From DASYAE01 sp036501535 (GTDB taxonomy: Bacteria > Actinomycetota > Actinomycetes > Streptomycetales > Catenulisporaceae), in NCBI GenBank assembly GCA_036501535.1, contig DASYAE010000196.1, positions 1-25,549 on the forward strand: a stretch of DNA of 25,549 bases. The letters run 5' to 3'. Each line of letters begins with the position of its first letter. The first letter of the stretch is position 1. The notes under the pieces were generated by a model, which was not told the origin of the DNA, did not search any database, and saw only the letters and a list, made by a program, of their open reading frames with translations. Positions 12,001 to 18,932 of this stretch are shown here, one piece after another. The position numbers were made by a program, and so were the translations under genes.

Positions 12001-14353
12001 GGGCCAGGGCAGCGGCCTCGCGCCCGGCGTCGTCGAGGCCTGACAGGTCGGCGGTCATGACAGTGAGCGCGGCGACCGGGGCGGTGGACCTGCGAAGGTC
12101 GCCGGCGGCGTCGGTGTCGAACACGGTCCGCAGGCCGGGCGCGGCGGCGACCAGCCGGCCGAGGCACCGTTCCAGCAACTCGGGGTCGAGCGGGCCGGTC
12201 AGCCGCAGTCCCCCCGAGATGTGGTACGCGCCGCCCGCGCCCATGTGGTCCAGCAGCCAGATCTGCTCCTGCAGCGGGGTCGGCCGGTCCGGCGGCACGG
12301 CGGGAACGAGCGCGGCGGCGCTGGACGACGGCAGACGCAGCTCGGCGGAGCCCCACGCGGCCGCCAGGTCGCGCGGCGTCATTCCGGACAGCAGCGCGGC
12401 GAGTTCGACCGGCGCGCCTCCGGCCTCCCGTACCGCGGCGGCGAGCCGGACCGCGCGCAGGGAGTCAAGGCCCTGGGATATCAGCGGCAGGTCGGGGTCC
12501 ATCGTGTCGGGATCGCGGTCCAGGGCGGCTGCGATGACGGTGGCCGGAGCGCCGAGCGCGGCTGCAGCCGACGGTGCGGCTTCAGCCTGCGCGTGCTCGT
12601 CGTCGGCGTTCTGCGCCGCGATGGCGCTGATGACGCCGGAGAGCCAGCGCTGGCGGCACTCCGCCCGGCGGATCTTTCCGCTGCTGGTCCGCGGAATGGC
12701 GCCCAGCCGCACCAGCACCACTTCGTCGAGGTGCAGGCCGTGGTCGGTGGCGACCGCGCGGCGGACCGCGGCCGTGACCGCAGTGCCCTGATCGGCGGTG
12801 AAATCGCGACGCACCTCGTGCACCAGGATCACCCGCTCGGCGGTCCCGTCGTCGAGTGCGAACACCGCGGCGCGCGAGGGTTGCAGCAGCGGGTGCGCGG
12901 CGCCGGCGGTCTGCTCGATGTCCTGCGGGTGGTGGTTGCGCCCGCGCAGCACGATCAGGTCCTTGATCCGGCCCGCGATGAACAGCTCGCCGACGTGCAC
13001 GAACCCGAGGTCGCCGGTGCGCAGGAAGACCCGGTCCGGGCGGTCCGGCGACCGGGCGCCGAAGATCTCGGCGGTCTCGTCCGGCCGCCGCCAGTAGCCC
13101 TGCGCGACCGTGGGCCCGGCGACCCAGACCTCGCCGACAGTGCCCTGAGGCGCCTCCCGGCCCGACCCGGGATCGACGACGACGACCTCGTCCTCGCCGC
13201 TCGCGACGCCGGCGCCGGTCAGAACGGCCGCCGGGCCGTCGTGCGGTCCGGCGACGACGGCGCGGCCCTCCTCGAGCCCGGCTCGGGCGGCGTGCAGCAG
13301 CGACGGGCCGGACTGCGGGTCGGCCGCGCCGCTGACGAAGAGGGTCGCCTCGGCGAGGCCGTAGCAGGGGTAGAACGCGGTGCGCCTGAAGCCCGCAGGG
13401 TGCAGTGCCGTGGCGAAGGCGTCCAGCGTGGCCGCGCGCACGGGCTCTGCGCCGACGAGCGCGTGGCGCAGGTTCGAGAGGTCCAGGAGTTCGAGCTCTT
13501 CGGCCGACGCGCGCCGCGCCGTTTCGGCGTAGGCGAAGTCGGGGGCGGCGGTGATGGTCGCGTGGGTGCGGCTGAGCGCCCGCAGCCAGCGCAGCGGTTG
13601 GTGCAGAAACGTCAGCGGAGAGAGCAGGGTGCAGGGAAAGCCGGCGTGCAGCGGTTGCAGGATGCCGCCAATCAACCCCATGTCATGGTAGGGCGGCAGC
13701 CAGCTGACCGCCCGGCTCTCCTCGGTCAGTCCCAGACGCTGCGCGAGCACGGCGGAGTTGTGCACCAGATTGCCGTGGCTGAGCATGACGCCCTTGGGAC
13801 GGCCGGTGGAGCCGGAGGTGTACTGCAGGAATGCCAGATCCTCCGATCGCGGCCGCCGCTCGAGCCATCCGTCCGCGGACGCCGGGTCGAGTCCGTCGCT
13901 CGCCATCAGCCGGATGTGTTCGGGCAGCGCGGATCTGCCGTCACCACCACTACCACCGCCGACGCCTTCAAGCGCCTGCACCGTGGCCGAGTCGGACAGC
14001 GCGAGCTCGGCGGCGCAGTCGGACGCGATCGCAGCCACGCGTTCCAGCCCGCGCAGGCTGCCCGGCGGGTAGATCGGCACCGCGACCGCACCGGCGTAGA
14101 GGCACCCGAGGAATGCGCTGACATAGTCGAGCCCGGGCGGATGCAGCAGCAGCACCCGATTACCGCTCGCGCCGCGCTCCTTGATCAGGGCCGCGACACT
14201 CCTGGCGGCATGGTCGAGCCCTGCATAGTCCACGGCCCGGACGACGTCGTCGGATTCCTCGAACTCGAAGGCGAGCCGATCCGGCGTGTCACCCGCACGC
14301 CGCCGCAACGTGTCGACGATCGTGTCGCGGCGCGGTCCGGGATAGGCACTCAT
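9050..14353 (-). CDS. NRPS1: FAAL-ACP-C-A-PCP lipoinitiation synthetase, predicted Ser
   Basis: Loading and first module, 1767 aa. Residues about 10-575 are a fatty acyl-AMP ligase. Signatures are LQYTSGSTGRPKGVMLSHGN (176-195), PPYHDMGLIGG (220-230), YGLAEATLFVSG (331-342), DLIVLRGRNHHPQDIE (465-480) and SGKIRR (558-563). An ACP follows with QGLDSL (Ser631). The condensation domain is at about 690-1120 with HHIVLDG (821-827), then an A domain (about 1135-1640) and a PCP with GGHS (Ser1691). The specificity residues read by eye are D-V-W-H-I-S-L-I-D-K, Ser-like and identical to NRPS3. By family knowledge the FAAL makes acyl-AMP and passes the acyl group to the ACP, and the C domain N-acylates the first residue. 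A3 of the A domain deviates slightly (HTSGSTGVPKAV). The C-terminal tail is LSDAEVASALA, like that of NRPS2. The ATG at 14353 lacks a strong Shine-Dalgarno but gives the normal FAAL N-terminus. Confidence 0.93.
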   Translation of the reverse strand: MSAYPGPRRDTIVDTLRRRAGDTPDRLAFEFEESDDVVRAVDYAGLDHAARSVAALIKERGASGNRVLLLHPPGLDYVSAFLGCLYAGAVAVPIYPPGSLRGLERVAAIASDCAAELALSDSATVQALEGVGGGSGGDGRSALPEHIRLMASDGLDPASADGWLERRPRSEDLAFLQYTSGSTGRPKGVMLSHGNLVHNSAVLAQRLGLTEESRAVSWLPPYHDMGLIGGILQPLHAGFPCTLLSPLTFLHQPLRWLRALSRTHATITAAPDFAYAETARRASAEELELLDLSNLRHALVGAEPVRAATLDAFATALHPAGFRRTAFYPCYGLAEATLFVSGAADPQSGPSLLHAARAGLEEGRAVVAGPHDGPAAVLTGAGVASGEDEVVVVDPGSGREAPQGTVGEVWVAGPTVAQGYWRRPDETAEIFGARSPDRPDRVFLRTGDLGFVHVGELFIAGRIKDLIVLRGRNHHPQDIEQTAGAAHPLLQPSRAAVFALDDGTAERVILVHEVRRDFTADQGTAVTAAVRRAVATDHGLHLDEVVLVRLGAIPRTSSGKIRRAECRQRWLSGVISAIAAQNADDEHAQAEAAPSAAAALGAPATVIAAALDRDPDTMDPDLPLISQGLDSLRAVRLAAAVREAGGAPVELAALLSGMTPRDLAAAWGSAELRLPSSSAAALVPAVPPDRPTPLQEQIWLLDHMGAGGAYHISGGLRLTGPLDPELLERCLGRLVAAAPGLRTVFDTDAAGDLRRSTAPVAALTVMTADLSGLDDAGREAAALARMKEFAAAPFDLAAGPLVRFTLLRLAPGQWWLGLAAHHIVLDGWSLGVLLARLGELYRAGGDPAQALALPESVPPAPDAAEEAADAEFWQRYLDGARPTSLPTDRPPGPAPTWNGAATAVTVPAPLVGRLREFAAQHTATPFMVLITAFSALLGRWSGQDDLVVGTVVSGRDRPETIGAVGLLANTLPIRLDLGAAAATFAQAVDLARSRCLAAYEHARMPFDRIVRAAGRRSADSRAPLVRVLLALQDLPLTAWQAGDVRAEPFELPSPGAQFELALHLSPQPDGSLAGHAVYAADLFDAATIESLLAGLPVLLDAALEHPGTRVGELPVLSAAEADRIVRTAADGGPPVTAASLVHDLINAVAEARPDGVAVAWDGGSLTYRDLSEHAHALATRLRAAGAGPDLPVAVCLQRSADLVTAVYAVLLAGAAYLPLDPAQPPIRLARQVRGAGVAVLVGTEEDTAAVREVLGEAGGPVLLVEPQPGAGTDADTRIPATATAQPGGLANILHTSGSTGVPKAVMTTHAALANRLAWMQREYGLEPGEAVLHKTPVSFDVAGWELLWPLAAGATVVLARPDGHRDPYYLVGLIRRHRVTTCHFVPSMLQAFLEEPAVADCGDTLRRVICSGEELTPALAGRFRRMLPTTQLHNLYGPTEAAIDVTAQPVGDGHEHSTRIPIGRPIAGARLYVLDSASRVAPWQAPGELHVGGLAPARGYLGAPGLTADRFVPDPFEHGGRLYRTGDAARLLADGTLEYLGRVDRQLKIRGQRVEPAEIEAVLAAHPRIAAAAAEARPDPAGQPRLIAWAVARGPDQPTPGELRSYLARHLPGGMVPDVVTLLPELPLGPHGKLDRSALPDPDPAAAHTSGAEHIAPRTVVEHGIAEIWTDVLGGAQPSVTDDFFELGGHSLLATRIAVRVRAAFGADIPVGELLGGRLTIERLAALVQERQVAQADPADLEAALARISGLSDAEVASALAGIRSDV

Positions 14354-14416
14354 GCCAACTGAGTATTCGCCGAAAGGGCAGACTCGTTGTAGTCGGTATA
14401 AGCCCGGACTTGTTGC
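14354..14416 (-). promoter_or_regulatory. 63-bp spacer upstream of NRPS1
   Basis: Short gap between the NB-ARC/TPR gene and NRPS1, less GC-rich than its surroundings. On the minus strand it contains a TTATACC segment that could serve as a -10 element, but no -35 box at proper spacing is evident. No clear Shine-Dalgarno precedes the NRPS1 ATG. Read-through from upstream is as likely as an internal promoter. Confidence 0.25.
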
Positions 14417-17098
14417 CTACTGCGCGGCGAGACCGGCCAGGCGAGCGGTGACGCGTTCAACGTTCGCGTGCATGCCGACGCGCTGGTAGATCTCCAAGGC
14501 TTGCTGAAGATGCTTGATGCCCTGTGCAGGGTCGTCCGTGGCAAGGTAGTGGTCGGCGATGCCTTCGAGACACTCGGCCTCGTCGATGGGAACGTTCAGT
14601 TCGCGGTCCACGGCCAGGGCGCGTTGGTAGAGGGCGAGGGCGCGAGGGCGATCGCCCGTGGCGGCAAGGGTCGCGGCGTAGTGGGTCATCGCTCCGGCCT
14701 CCTTGACGCGGTTGCCGAGTCGCCCGAAGATCTCCACGGCCCGCTCGTGAGCTTCCGCCGCCTGTTCCGGCTCCCCGATCAGGCACCGCACCCGGCCCAG
14801 GTAACTCAGGGCATTGGCCTCGCCGAGGCGGTAGCCGAGCCGGCGGGAGGTCTCCAGGGCCTGCGCCAGGACTTCCGCAGCACCCTGAAGATTCCCGGTC
14901 CGCCACCGCACCCGGCCGAGGTAGTTCAGGGCATTGGCCTTGCCGCGCGGATAGCCGATCCGGAGGGAGATTCCCAGGGCCCGCGTCAGGACTTCGGCGG
15001 CTCCTGAGAGGTTCCCGGTCGCGTACCGCACGCGGCCCAGCTCGTTGAGAGCGTTGGTCTCGCCGATGCGGTAGCCGCGTTCGCGGGAGATCTCCAGGGC
15101 CCGCGCGAAGGCACCCGCAGCCCCTGGAAGATCCCCGGTCAGAATCCGCACGTGCCCCAGGTCGTTGAGGGCGTTGATCTCGCCGAGCCGGTGGCCGTGT
15201 CGGCGGAAGATCTCCACAGCGTGCTTGATGGCGTCATCGGCCCCCGGGTCGACCTCGGTCAGATGCCGCACGAGTCCCAGGCTGGTCAGGGCGTAGGCCT
15301 CGCCGAGACGGCTGCCGATCTCACGGTAGATCTCCACTGCCCGCGCGAAAGCGTCCGCGGCGCCCGGCACGCTCTCGGTCAGGTACCACACCCGGCCCAG
15401 GTTGGTCAGAGTATTGGCCTCGCCGAGGCGATGGCCGATCTCGCGGGAAATTCCCAGCGCCTCTGTGTACGCTTCCACGGCGCCGGAAAGATCTCCGGTC
15501 TGATATCGCATCAGACCCAGGTCGGTCAGGGCGATGGCTTGGGCGGCGGGCCGGTGCCGGCGAGCGGCCGCGTCGGCGGCGGCCTCGTGGATGTCCAGCG
15601 CGCGGGTGAACGGGCCGTCGGTGGACAGGATCTCGGCCAGACCCGCGGCCAGGGCGATGGCGTGATCCTCCAGAGCGTCGGCATGGGTGCTCGCATGGGT
15701 GTGGGCGGCTTGCAGGTTCGGGAACTCGGTGCGCAGCCACGCCTGGGCGGCCTGCGGGTCGGCCAAGTCGGGGGCGTGGGCCGGGGCCGGCCCATCCGGT
15801 GCGCATCGCGGCAGGCGCGAGATGGGAAGAGAGGCGCTCTGCGCGGTGTGGGCGTAGTAGTGCAGCAGCCGGTCTTGGGCGGCTTCCCGTTCGTAAGCAG
15901 GGTCCAGCATCGTAGCGAGGGAGCGGGCGTGGGCGCGGATCAGGTCGTGCAGGCGGTAGCGGCCCGGGGCGAGGCCGATCAGCAGACTGTGATCGGCCAG
16001 CTGCTGCAGCAGACGGCCGGCGTCCTCCGAACCGGTCTCCAGCAGGGCTGCGGCGGCGTAGGCGTCGACCTGCGGCCCCGGCAGCAGGCCCAATCGGCGG
16101 AACAGCAGCTGCCGGTCTTCGGGTAGGGCGCGGTAGGAGACGTCGAAGACGGCCGGAAGGCTGCGGGTGTCATCCGTGTAGCCGGCCAGCTCGCATCCGG
16201 GCCGGCGGGCGGCGAGGCGGTCGATGAGCGCCGGGAGGTCCCAGGCCTCGCCACCGGTACGCAGCAGCGCCCCGGCGATCAGCAACGCCAGCGGCAGGCG
16301 TCCGCACAGCTCGGCGGCCTGCGCCAGAAGCGGTTCGTCCCGCGGATGCCCGTCAAGGCGGGCGGCCTTGCGCAGCAGCGCCACCGCCTGCTCGGGCGCG
16401 AGCACGTCCAGGGACAGGGGCAGCGCGTCGTCCAGGGCCTTGAGCCGCCGCCGACTGGTGATCAGCACCAGGCAGGTAGCACTGGCCGGCAGCAGCGGGC
16501 GCACCTGGGCCTCATCGGCGGCACTGTCCAGCAGGATCAGGGTACGGGTACCGGCGAGCCGGTCGCGGTACAGCGCAGCACGCGCGTCCACGTCGCCCGG
16601 TATCTGTCCCGGCGGCACGCCGAGACTGCTCAGCAGCGTGGCCAAGGCGTCGCCGGGATCGCGGCGCGCGATGCCCTGGACGAAGCCGTAGAGGTCGAGG
16701 TACAGCTGCCCGTCAGGGAAGTGCTCGGCCAGGCGGTGTGCGGCACGGATCGCGAGCGCACTCTTGCCGATCCCGCCCATACCGTCGATCGCTGAGATGA
16801 CCACCGTGCCCGGCGAGCCCCCGGACCCCGCGCGCTCGACCAGGGCGAGCAGCCGGTCGAGTTCGTCGTCGCGGCCGGTGAACAGCGCGGTGTCCGCGGG
16901 CAGCTGCCGCAGCACCGGCAGCACAGGTGCAGGCGCGGCGTGCAGGTGGATTCCACCTTGCACGTCCCGGACCTGCACCACGTTGCCCGCCGTGCCCGAC
17001 ACCGTGGACAACACCGCGCCGTCGACGGGCTGCCCATGCTCCGAGGACTCCACGCTCACTCCCGGCCCAAGCGACTCGATCGAGACCCGCCGGACCAT
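14417..17098 (-). CDS. NB-ARC/TPR STAND ATPase (AfsR-like, no DNA-binding domain)
   Basis: Protein of 893 aa. After an N-terminal segment with NVVQVRDVQGGIHLH (39-53), seen in many actinobacterial NB-ARC/TPR proteins, comes FTGRDDEL (73-80) opening the ATPase. Walker A is GMGGIGKS (106-113), a Walker B-like strand is TLILLD (186-191), the sensor segment is LITSR (212-216), and the GLPLA-like motif is CGRLPLAL (265-272). Residues about 517-880 hold roughly nine TPR-like repeats with a 40-residue period (GHRLGEANTL.NLGRV...GA.EAF..ALEI). There is no SARP/OmpR or HTH domain at either end, so it cannot be called an AfsR/SARP activator. It could be a signal-sensing STAND switch for the cluster or a defence-type STAND protein. 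The start at 17098 gives the usual N-terminus; the ribosome site is weak (GTGGG). It starts 20 bp after the SDR stop and ends 63 bp before NRPS1. Confidence 0.85.
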   Translation of the reverse strand: MVRRVSIESLGPGVSVESSEHGQPVDGAVLSTVSGTAGNVVQVRDVQGGIHLHAAPAPVLPVLRQLPADTALFTGRDDELDRLLALVERAGSGGSPGTVVISAIDGMGGIGKSALAIRAAHRLAEHFPDGQLYLDLYGFVQGIARRDPGDALATLLSSLGVPPGQIPGDVDARAALYRDRLAGTRTLILLDSAADEAQVRPLLPASATCLVLITSRRRLKALDDALPLSLDVLAPEQAVALLRKAARLDGHPRDEPLLAQAAELCGRLPLALLIAGALLRTGGEAWDLPALIDRLAARRPGCELAGYTDDTRSLPAVFDVSYRALPEDRQLLFRRLGLLPGPQVDAYAAAALLETGSEDAGRLLQQLADHSLLIGLAPGRYRLHDLIRAHARSLATMLDPAYEREAAQDRLLHYYAHTAQSASLPISRLPRCAPDGPAPAHAPDLADPQAAQAWLRTEFPNLQAAHTHASTHADALEDHAIALAAGLAEILSTDGPFTRALDIHEAAADAAARRHRPAAQAIALTDLGLMRYQTGDLSGAVEAYTEALGISREIGHRLGEANTLTNLGRVWYLTESVPGAADAFARAVEIYREIGSRLGEAYALTSLGLVRHLTEVDPGADDAIKHAVEIFRRHGHRLGEINALNDLGHVRILTGDLPGAAGAFARALEISRERGYRIGETNALNELGRVRYATGNLSGAAEVLTRALGISLRIGYPRGKANALNYLGRVRWRTGNLQGAAEVLAQALETSRRLGYRLGEANALSYLGRVRCLIGEPEQAAEAHERAVEIFGRLGNRVKEAGAMTHYAATLAATGDRPRALALYQRALAVDRELNVPIDEAECLEGIADHYLATDDPAQGIKHLQQALEIYQRVGMHANVERVTARLAGLAAQ
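14458..15550 (-). repeat. about 120-bp coding repeats (TPR array)
   Basis: About nine imperfect copies of a 120-bp unit inside the NB-ARC/TPR gene, encoding 40-residue helical repeats. Each unit carries an RLGEANAL.LGRVR-like first helix and a GA.E...RALEI-like second helix. The copies differ at DNA level but share phrases such as 'ctcgccgag' and 'cggcccag', so the array could recombine or expand. Confidence 0.75.
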
Positions 17099-17118
17099 GG
17101 TATTTGCCCACTGCGCTA

Positions 17119-18231
17119 TCAGGAGTGCCCGGCTGTCAGGTGCGCACAACCTGCTCGACACGGTCGCGGGCGCGGGCGGCACGCAGAGCACAGTTTCCGC
17201 TGGTCGGTGTAGAGGCTGCCGCCGGCCCAGTGCGGATCGCTGGGGAGTGGGTCGCTCGGCGCGCCCGGCAGCGATCCGGAGGACCAGCGGGTCGCCACTA
17301 CCGCCTCGCGGACCCGTCGCAGCGCCAGGCCGACCGCCTCGTCGAAGCCGAGCGGGCCCTGCGGCGGATCGGGGATGTGGCGGGTGATCTCCCGCTCGCT
17401 GCACACGGCGTCGTGGCGCAGCGACTCGATCAGCGGCCGGGCGAGCGCCGCCGGGACCGGGGTGACCAGGCCGACCCAGTGGCTCGACAGCGCCGGGGTG
17501 AGCACGGGCACCGGGACGATCAGGCGGCGGCCGAGCCCGGCGACCCGGGCGTAGCGGTCCATCATCTCCCGGTAGGTCAGCACGTCCGGGCCGCCGATGT
17601 CGAACGCTCCGGAAACCTCCTGCGGAAGGCGGGCGCAGGCCACGAGGTACCGCAGCACGTCCCGGATCGCGATCGGCTGCACCCGGTTCGCCACCCACTT
17701 CGGAGTGACCATCGCCGGAAGGCGCTCGGTCAGGTACCGCAGCATCTCGAACGACGCCGAACCGCTGCCGAGGATGACCGCGGCGCGCAGGATGACGACC
17801 GGCACGCCGCTTTCGGCCAGGATGCGCCCCACCTCCTCGCGCGAGCGCATGTGCGGCGAGAGGTCGCACCCGCTCGCGGCCAGTCCCCCGAGGTAGACCG
17901 CACGGCCGAGGCGGACCTGTGCGGCGGTCCGGGCGAAGGTCGTCGCCGCCGCGATGTCCTGCTGCTCGAATCGCGATCCGCCGGACATCGAGTGGATCAG
18001 GTAATACGCGGTGTCCACGCCGTCGAGCGCGGCGCGGATCGCCTCGTCGTCGCGGGCGTCGGCCTCGGCGATCTCGACCTGGTCGGTCCATGGCTGGTCG
18101 CGCAGGCGGTCGCGCGACCGGGTCATGCATCGCACGCGCAACCCGGCCTCGAGCAGTTCCGGCACCAGCCGGCCGCCGACGTAGCCGCTGGCCCCGGTGA
18201 CCAGGCAGAGGGGCGGGTCAGGCGCGCTCAC
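17119..18231 (-). CDS. NAD(P)-binding SDR/NmrA-like protein, C-terminally truncated
   Basis: Rossmann-fold protein of 370 aa with TGASGYVG (12-19) near the N-terminus, a YYLIHSM segment (76-82) and RAAVILGSGSASFEMLRYL (149-167), typical of extended/atypical SDR proteins. From memory of the family, many actinobacterial members are about 480-500 aa and continue past the PSDPxWAGGxxYxD motif into a DUF2867 domain. Here that motif is present (PSDPHWAGGSLYTDQR, 330-345), but the protein then becomes Cys/Arg/Pro-rich and stops after 25 residues. An adjacent frame reads VPPAPATVSS, resembling the expected start of DUF2867, so both a frameshift and a deletion are likely. The GTG start at 18231 overlaps the DUF4383 stop (GTGA). 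It may still be a functional oxidoreductase, but its native C-terminal domain is gone. Confidence 0.82.
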   Translation of the reverse strand: MSAPDPPLCLVTGASGYVGGRLVPELLEAGLRVRCMTRSRDRLRDQPWTDQVEIAEADARDDEAIRAALDGVDTAYYLIHSMSGGSRFEQQDIAAATTFARTAAQVRLGRAVYLGGLAASGCDLSPHMRSREEVGRILAESGVPVVILRAAVILGSGSASFEMLRYLTERLPAMVTPKWVANRVQPIAIRDVLRYLVACARLPQEVSGAFDIGGPDVLTYREMMDRYARVAGLGRRLIVPVPVLTPALSSHWVGLVTPVPAALARPLIESLRHDAVCSEREITRHIPDPPQGPLGFDEAVGLALRRVREAVVATRWSSGSLPGAPSDPLPSDPHWAGGSLYTDQRKLCSACRPRPRPCRAGCAHLTAGHS

Positions 18232-18812
18232 CGGCTGAGCCGGGGCCGGGCCGCGACCGACGGGGCGGCCGGTGCCGCGGGTACGGCAGGCGCAGCAGGC
18301 GCGGCGCTGCCCGCAGCGTGCTCAGCGCGCTGATTCTCTTCCTGCAGGGCCTGGTCCGGGTGGCGGGCCCGCCAGTACGGGTTGTCGTGCGGAAGGCCCG
18401 CGGTGAAGCGCCCGTACATGCCGAACTCGGCCAGCACCAGCCCGACCACGAAGCTGAAGACCACGTTGGACAGCCGGAAGTTCAGGAAATTCGCCGAGGT
18501 CCACATCAGGCCGTAGTTCACCAGGCCGCTGAGGAAGAAGAGCGCGCCGAGCACGATCGACGTGTTCGAGGCGAACTGGCCCCCGATCACCGCCGCGGCC
18601 AGCAGGATCGCGGCGACGACGATCGAGATGGTGCTCAGCAGCCCGTTGGTGGAGAGCCCGGCCACCGCCTTGCCGGCCGTGCCGAAGAAGGGCAGTTCGT
18701 CGAGGAACCCGGCGATGCCGAAGGCGAGCAGGATCACGCCGACCGCCCCGGTGCCGAACCGGTAGACCCGGACCAGTCGGTGGTCGACGCGCTTGTCGTT
18801 CTGCAGACGCAT
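18228..18812 (-). CDS. DUF4383 family membrane protein
   Basis: Protein of 194 aa with four clear hydrophobic helices after a short N-terminus: GTGAVGVILLAFGIAGFL, LLSTISIVVAAILLAAAVIG, TSIVLGALFFLSGLVNYGL, and NVVFSFVVGLVLAEFGMYG. This is the layout of DUF4383 proteins of unknown function. The C-terminal 35 residues are an Ala/Pro-rich tail with no fold apparent. The start at 18812 is chosen because GGAAGGAG lies 8 bp upstream and the hydrophobic core begins soon after; the frame stays open upstream but that part has no such character. It is the first gene of the minus-strand run, overlaps the SDR gene by 4 bp, and faces the MerR-type regulator across a 120-bp promoter region. Confidence 0.88.
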   Translation of the reverse strand: MRLQNDKRVDHRLVRVYRFGTGAVGVILLAFGIAGFLDELPFFGTAGKAVAGLSTNGLLSTISIVVAAILLAAAVIGGQFASNTSIVLGALFFLSGLVNYGLMWTSANFLNFRLSNVVFSFVVGLVLAEFGMYGRFTAGLPHDNPYWRARHPDQALQEENQRAEHAAGSAAPAAPAVPAAPAAPSVAARPRLSR

Positions 18813-18932
18813 GGCCGCTACTCCTTCCGGCGGTGTCGTTCGCCGTCCACTCCAGCGTGTGATTACCTGGGGGCTGCGGCAACTTGCACCGATTCCGCAC
18901 CGATTCGACCGGAGGGCCCCGAGGAGGCGCGC
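18813..18932. promoter_or_regulatory. Divergent promoter region with candidate LitR/CarH operator
   Basis: 120 bp between the DUF4383 start and the MerR-type regulator start. It holds the direct repeat at 18886-18906, a ribosome site GAGGAGG (18921-18927) for the regulator, and GGAAGGAG for DUF4383. No consensus -35/-10 pair is clear on either strand, so an ECF-type or otherwise non-housekeeping promoter remains possible. Confidence 0.6.
18886..18906 (+). repeat. 10-bp direct repeat, 11-bp period (candidate operator)
   Basis: GCACCGATTC occurs at 18886-18895 and again at 18897-18906, a perfect repeat with a one-helical-turn period. CarH-type B12 photoreceptors are known to bind tandem repeats about 11 bp apart as tetramers. 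A third unit is not recognisable on either side. The core CGATTC recurs at 19889-19894 and 19943-19948, in the gap before the FAD oxidoreductase gene. Confidence 0.6.

Noticed and set aside
12221..14362. 713-aa open frame on the plus strand
   Set aside because: It is antisense to the FAAL part of NRPS1 and has the same shadow composition.
14458..15550. Regular repeats suggestive of CRISPR or satellite DNA
   Set aside because: The period is 120 bp, fully in frame, and encodes TPR-like helices; there are no short identical repeats with variable spacers.
17099..18130. N-terminal extension of the NB-ARC/TPR frame over the SDR gene
   Set aside because: Composition is that of a shadow frame; the conserved family N-terminus begins at 17098.
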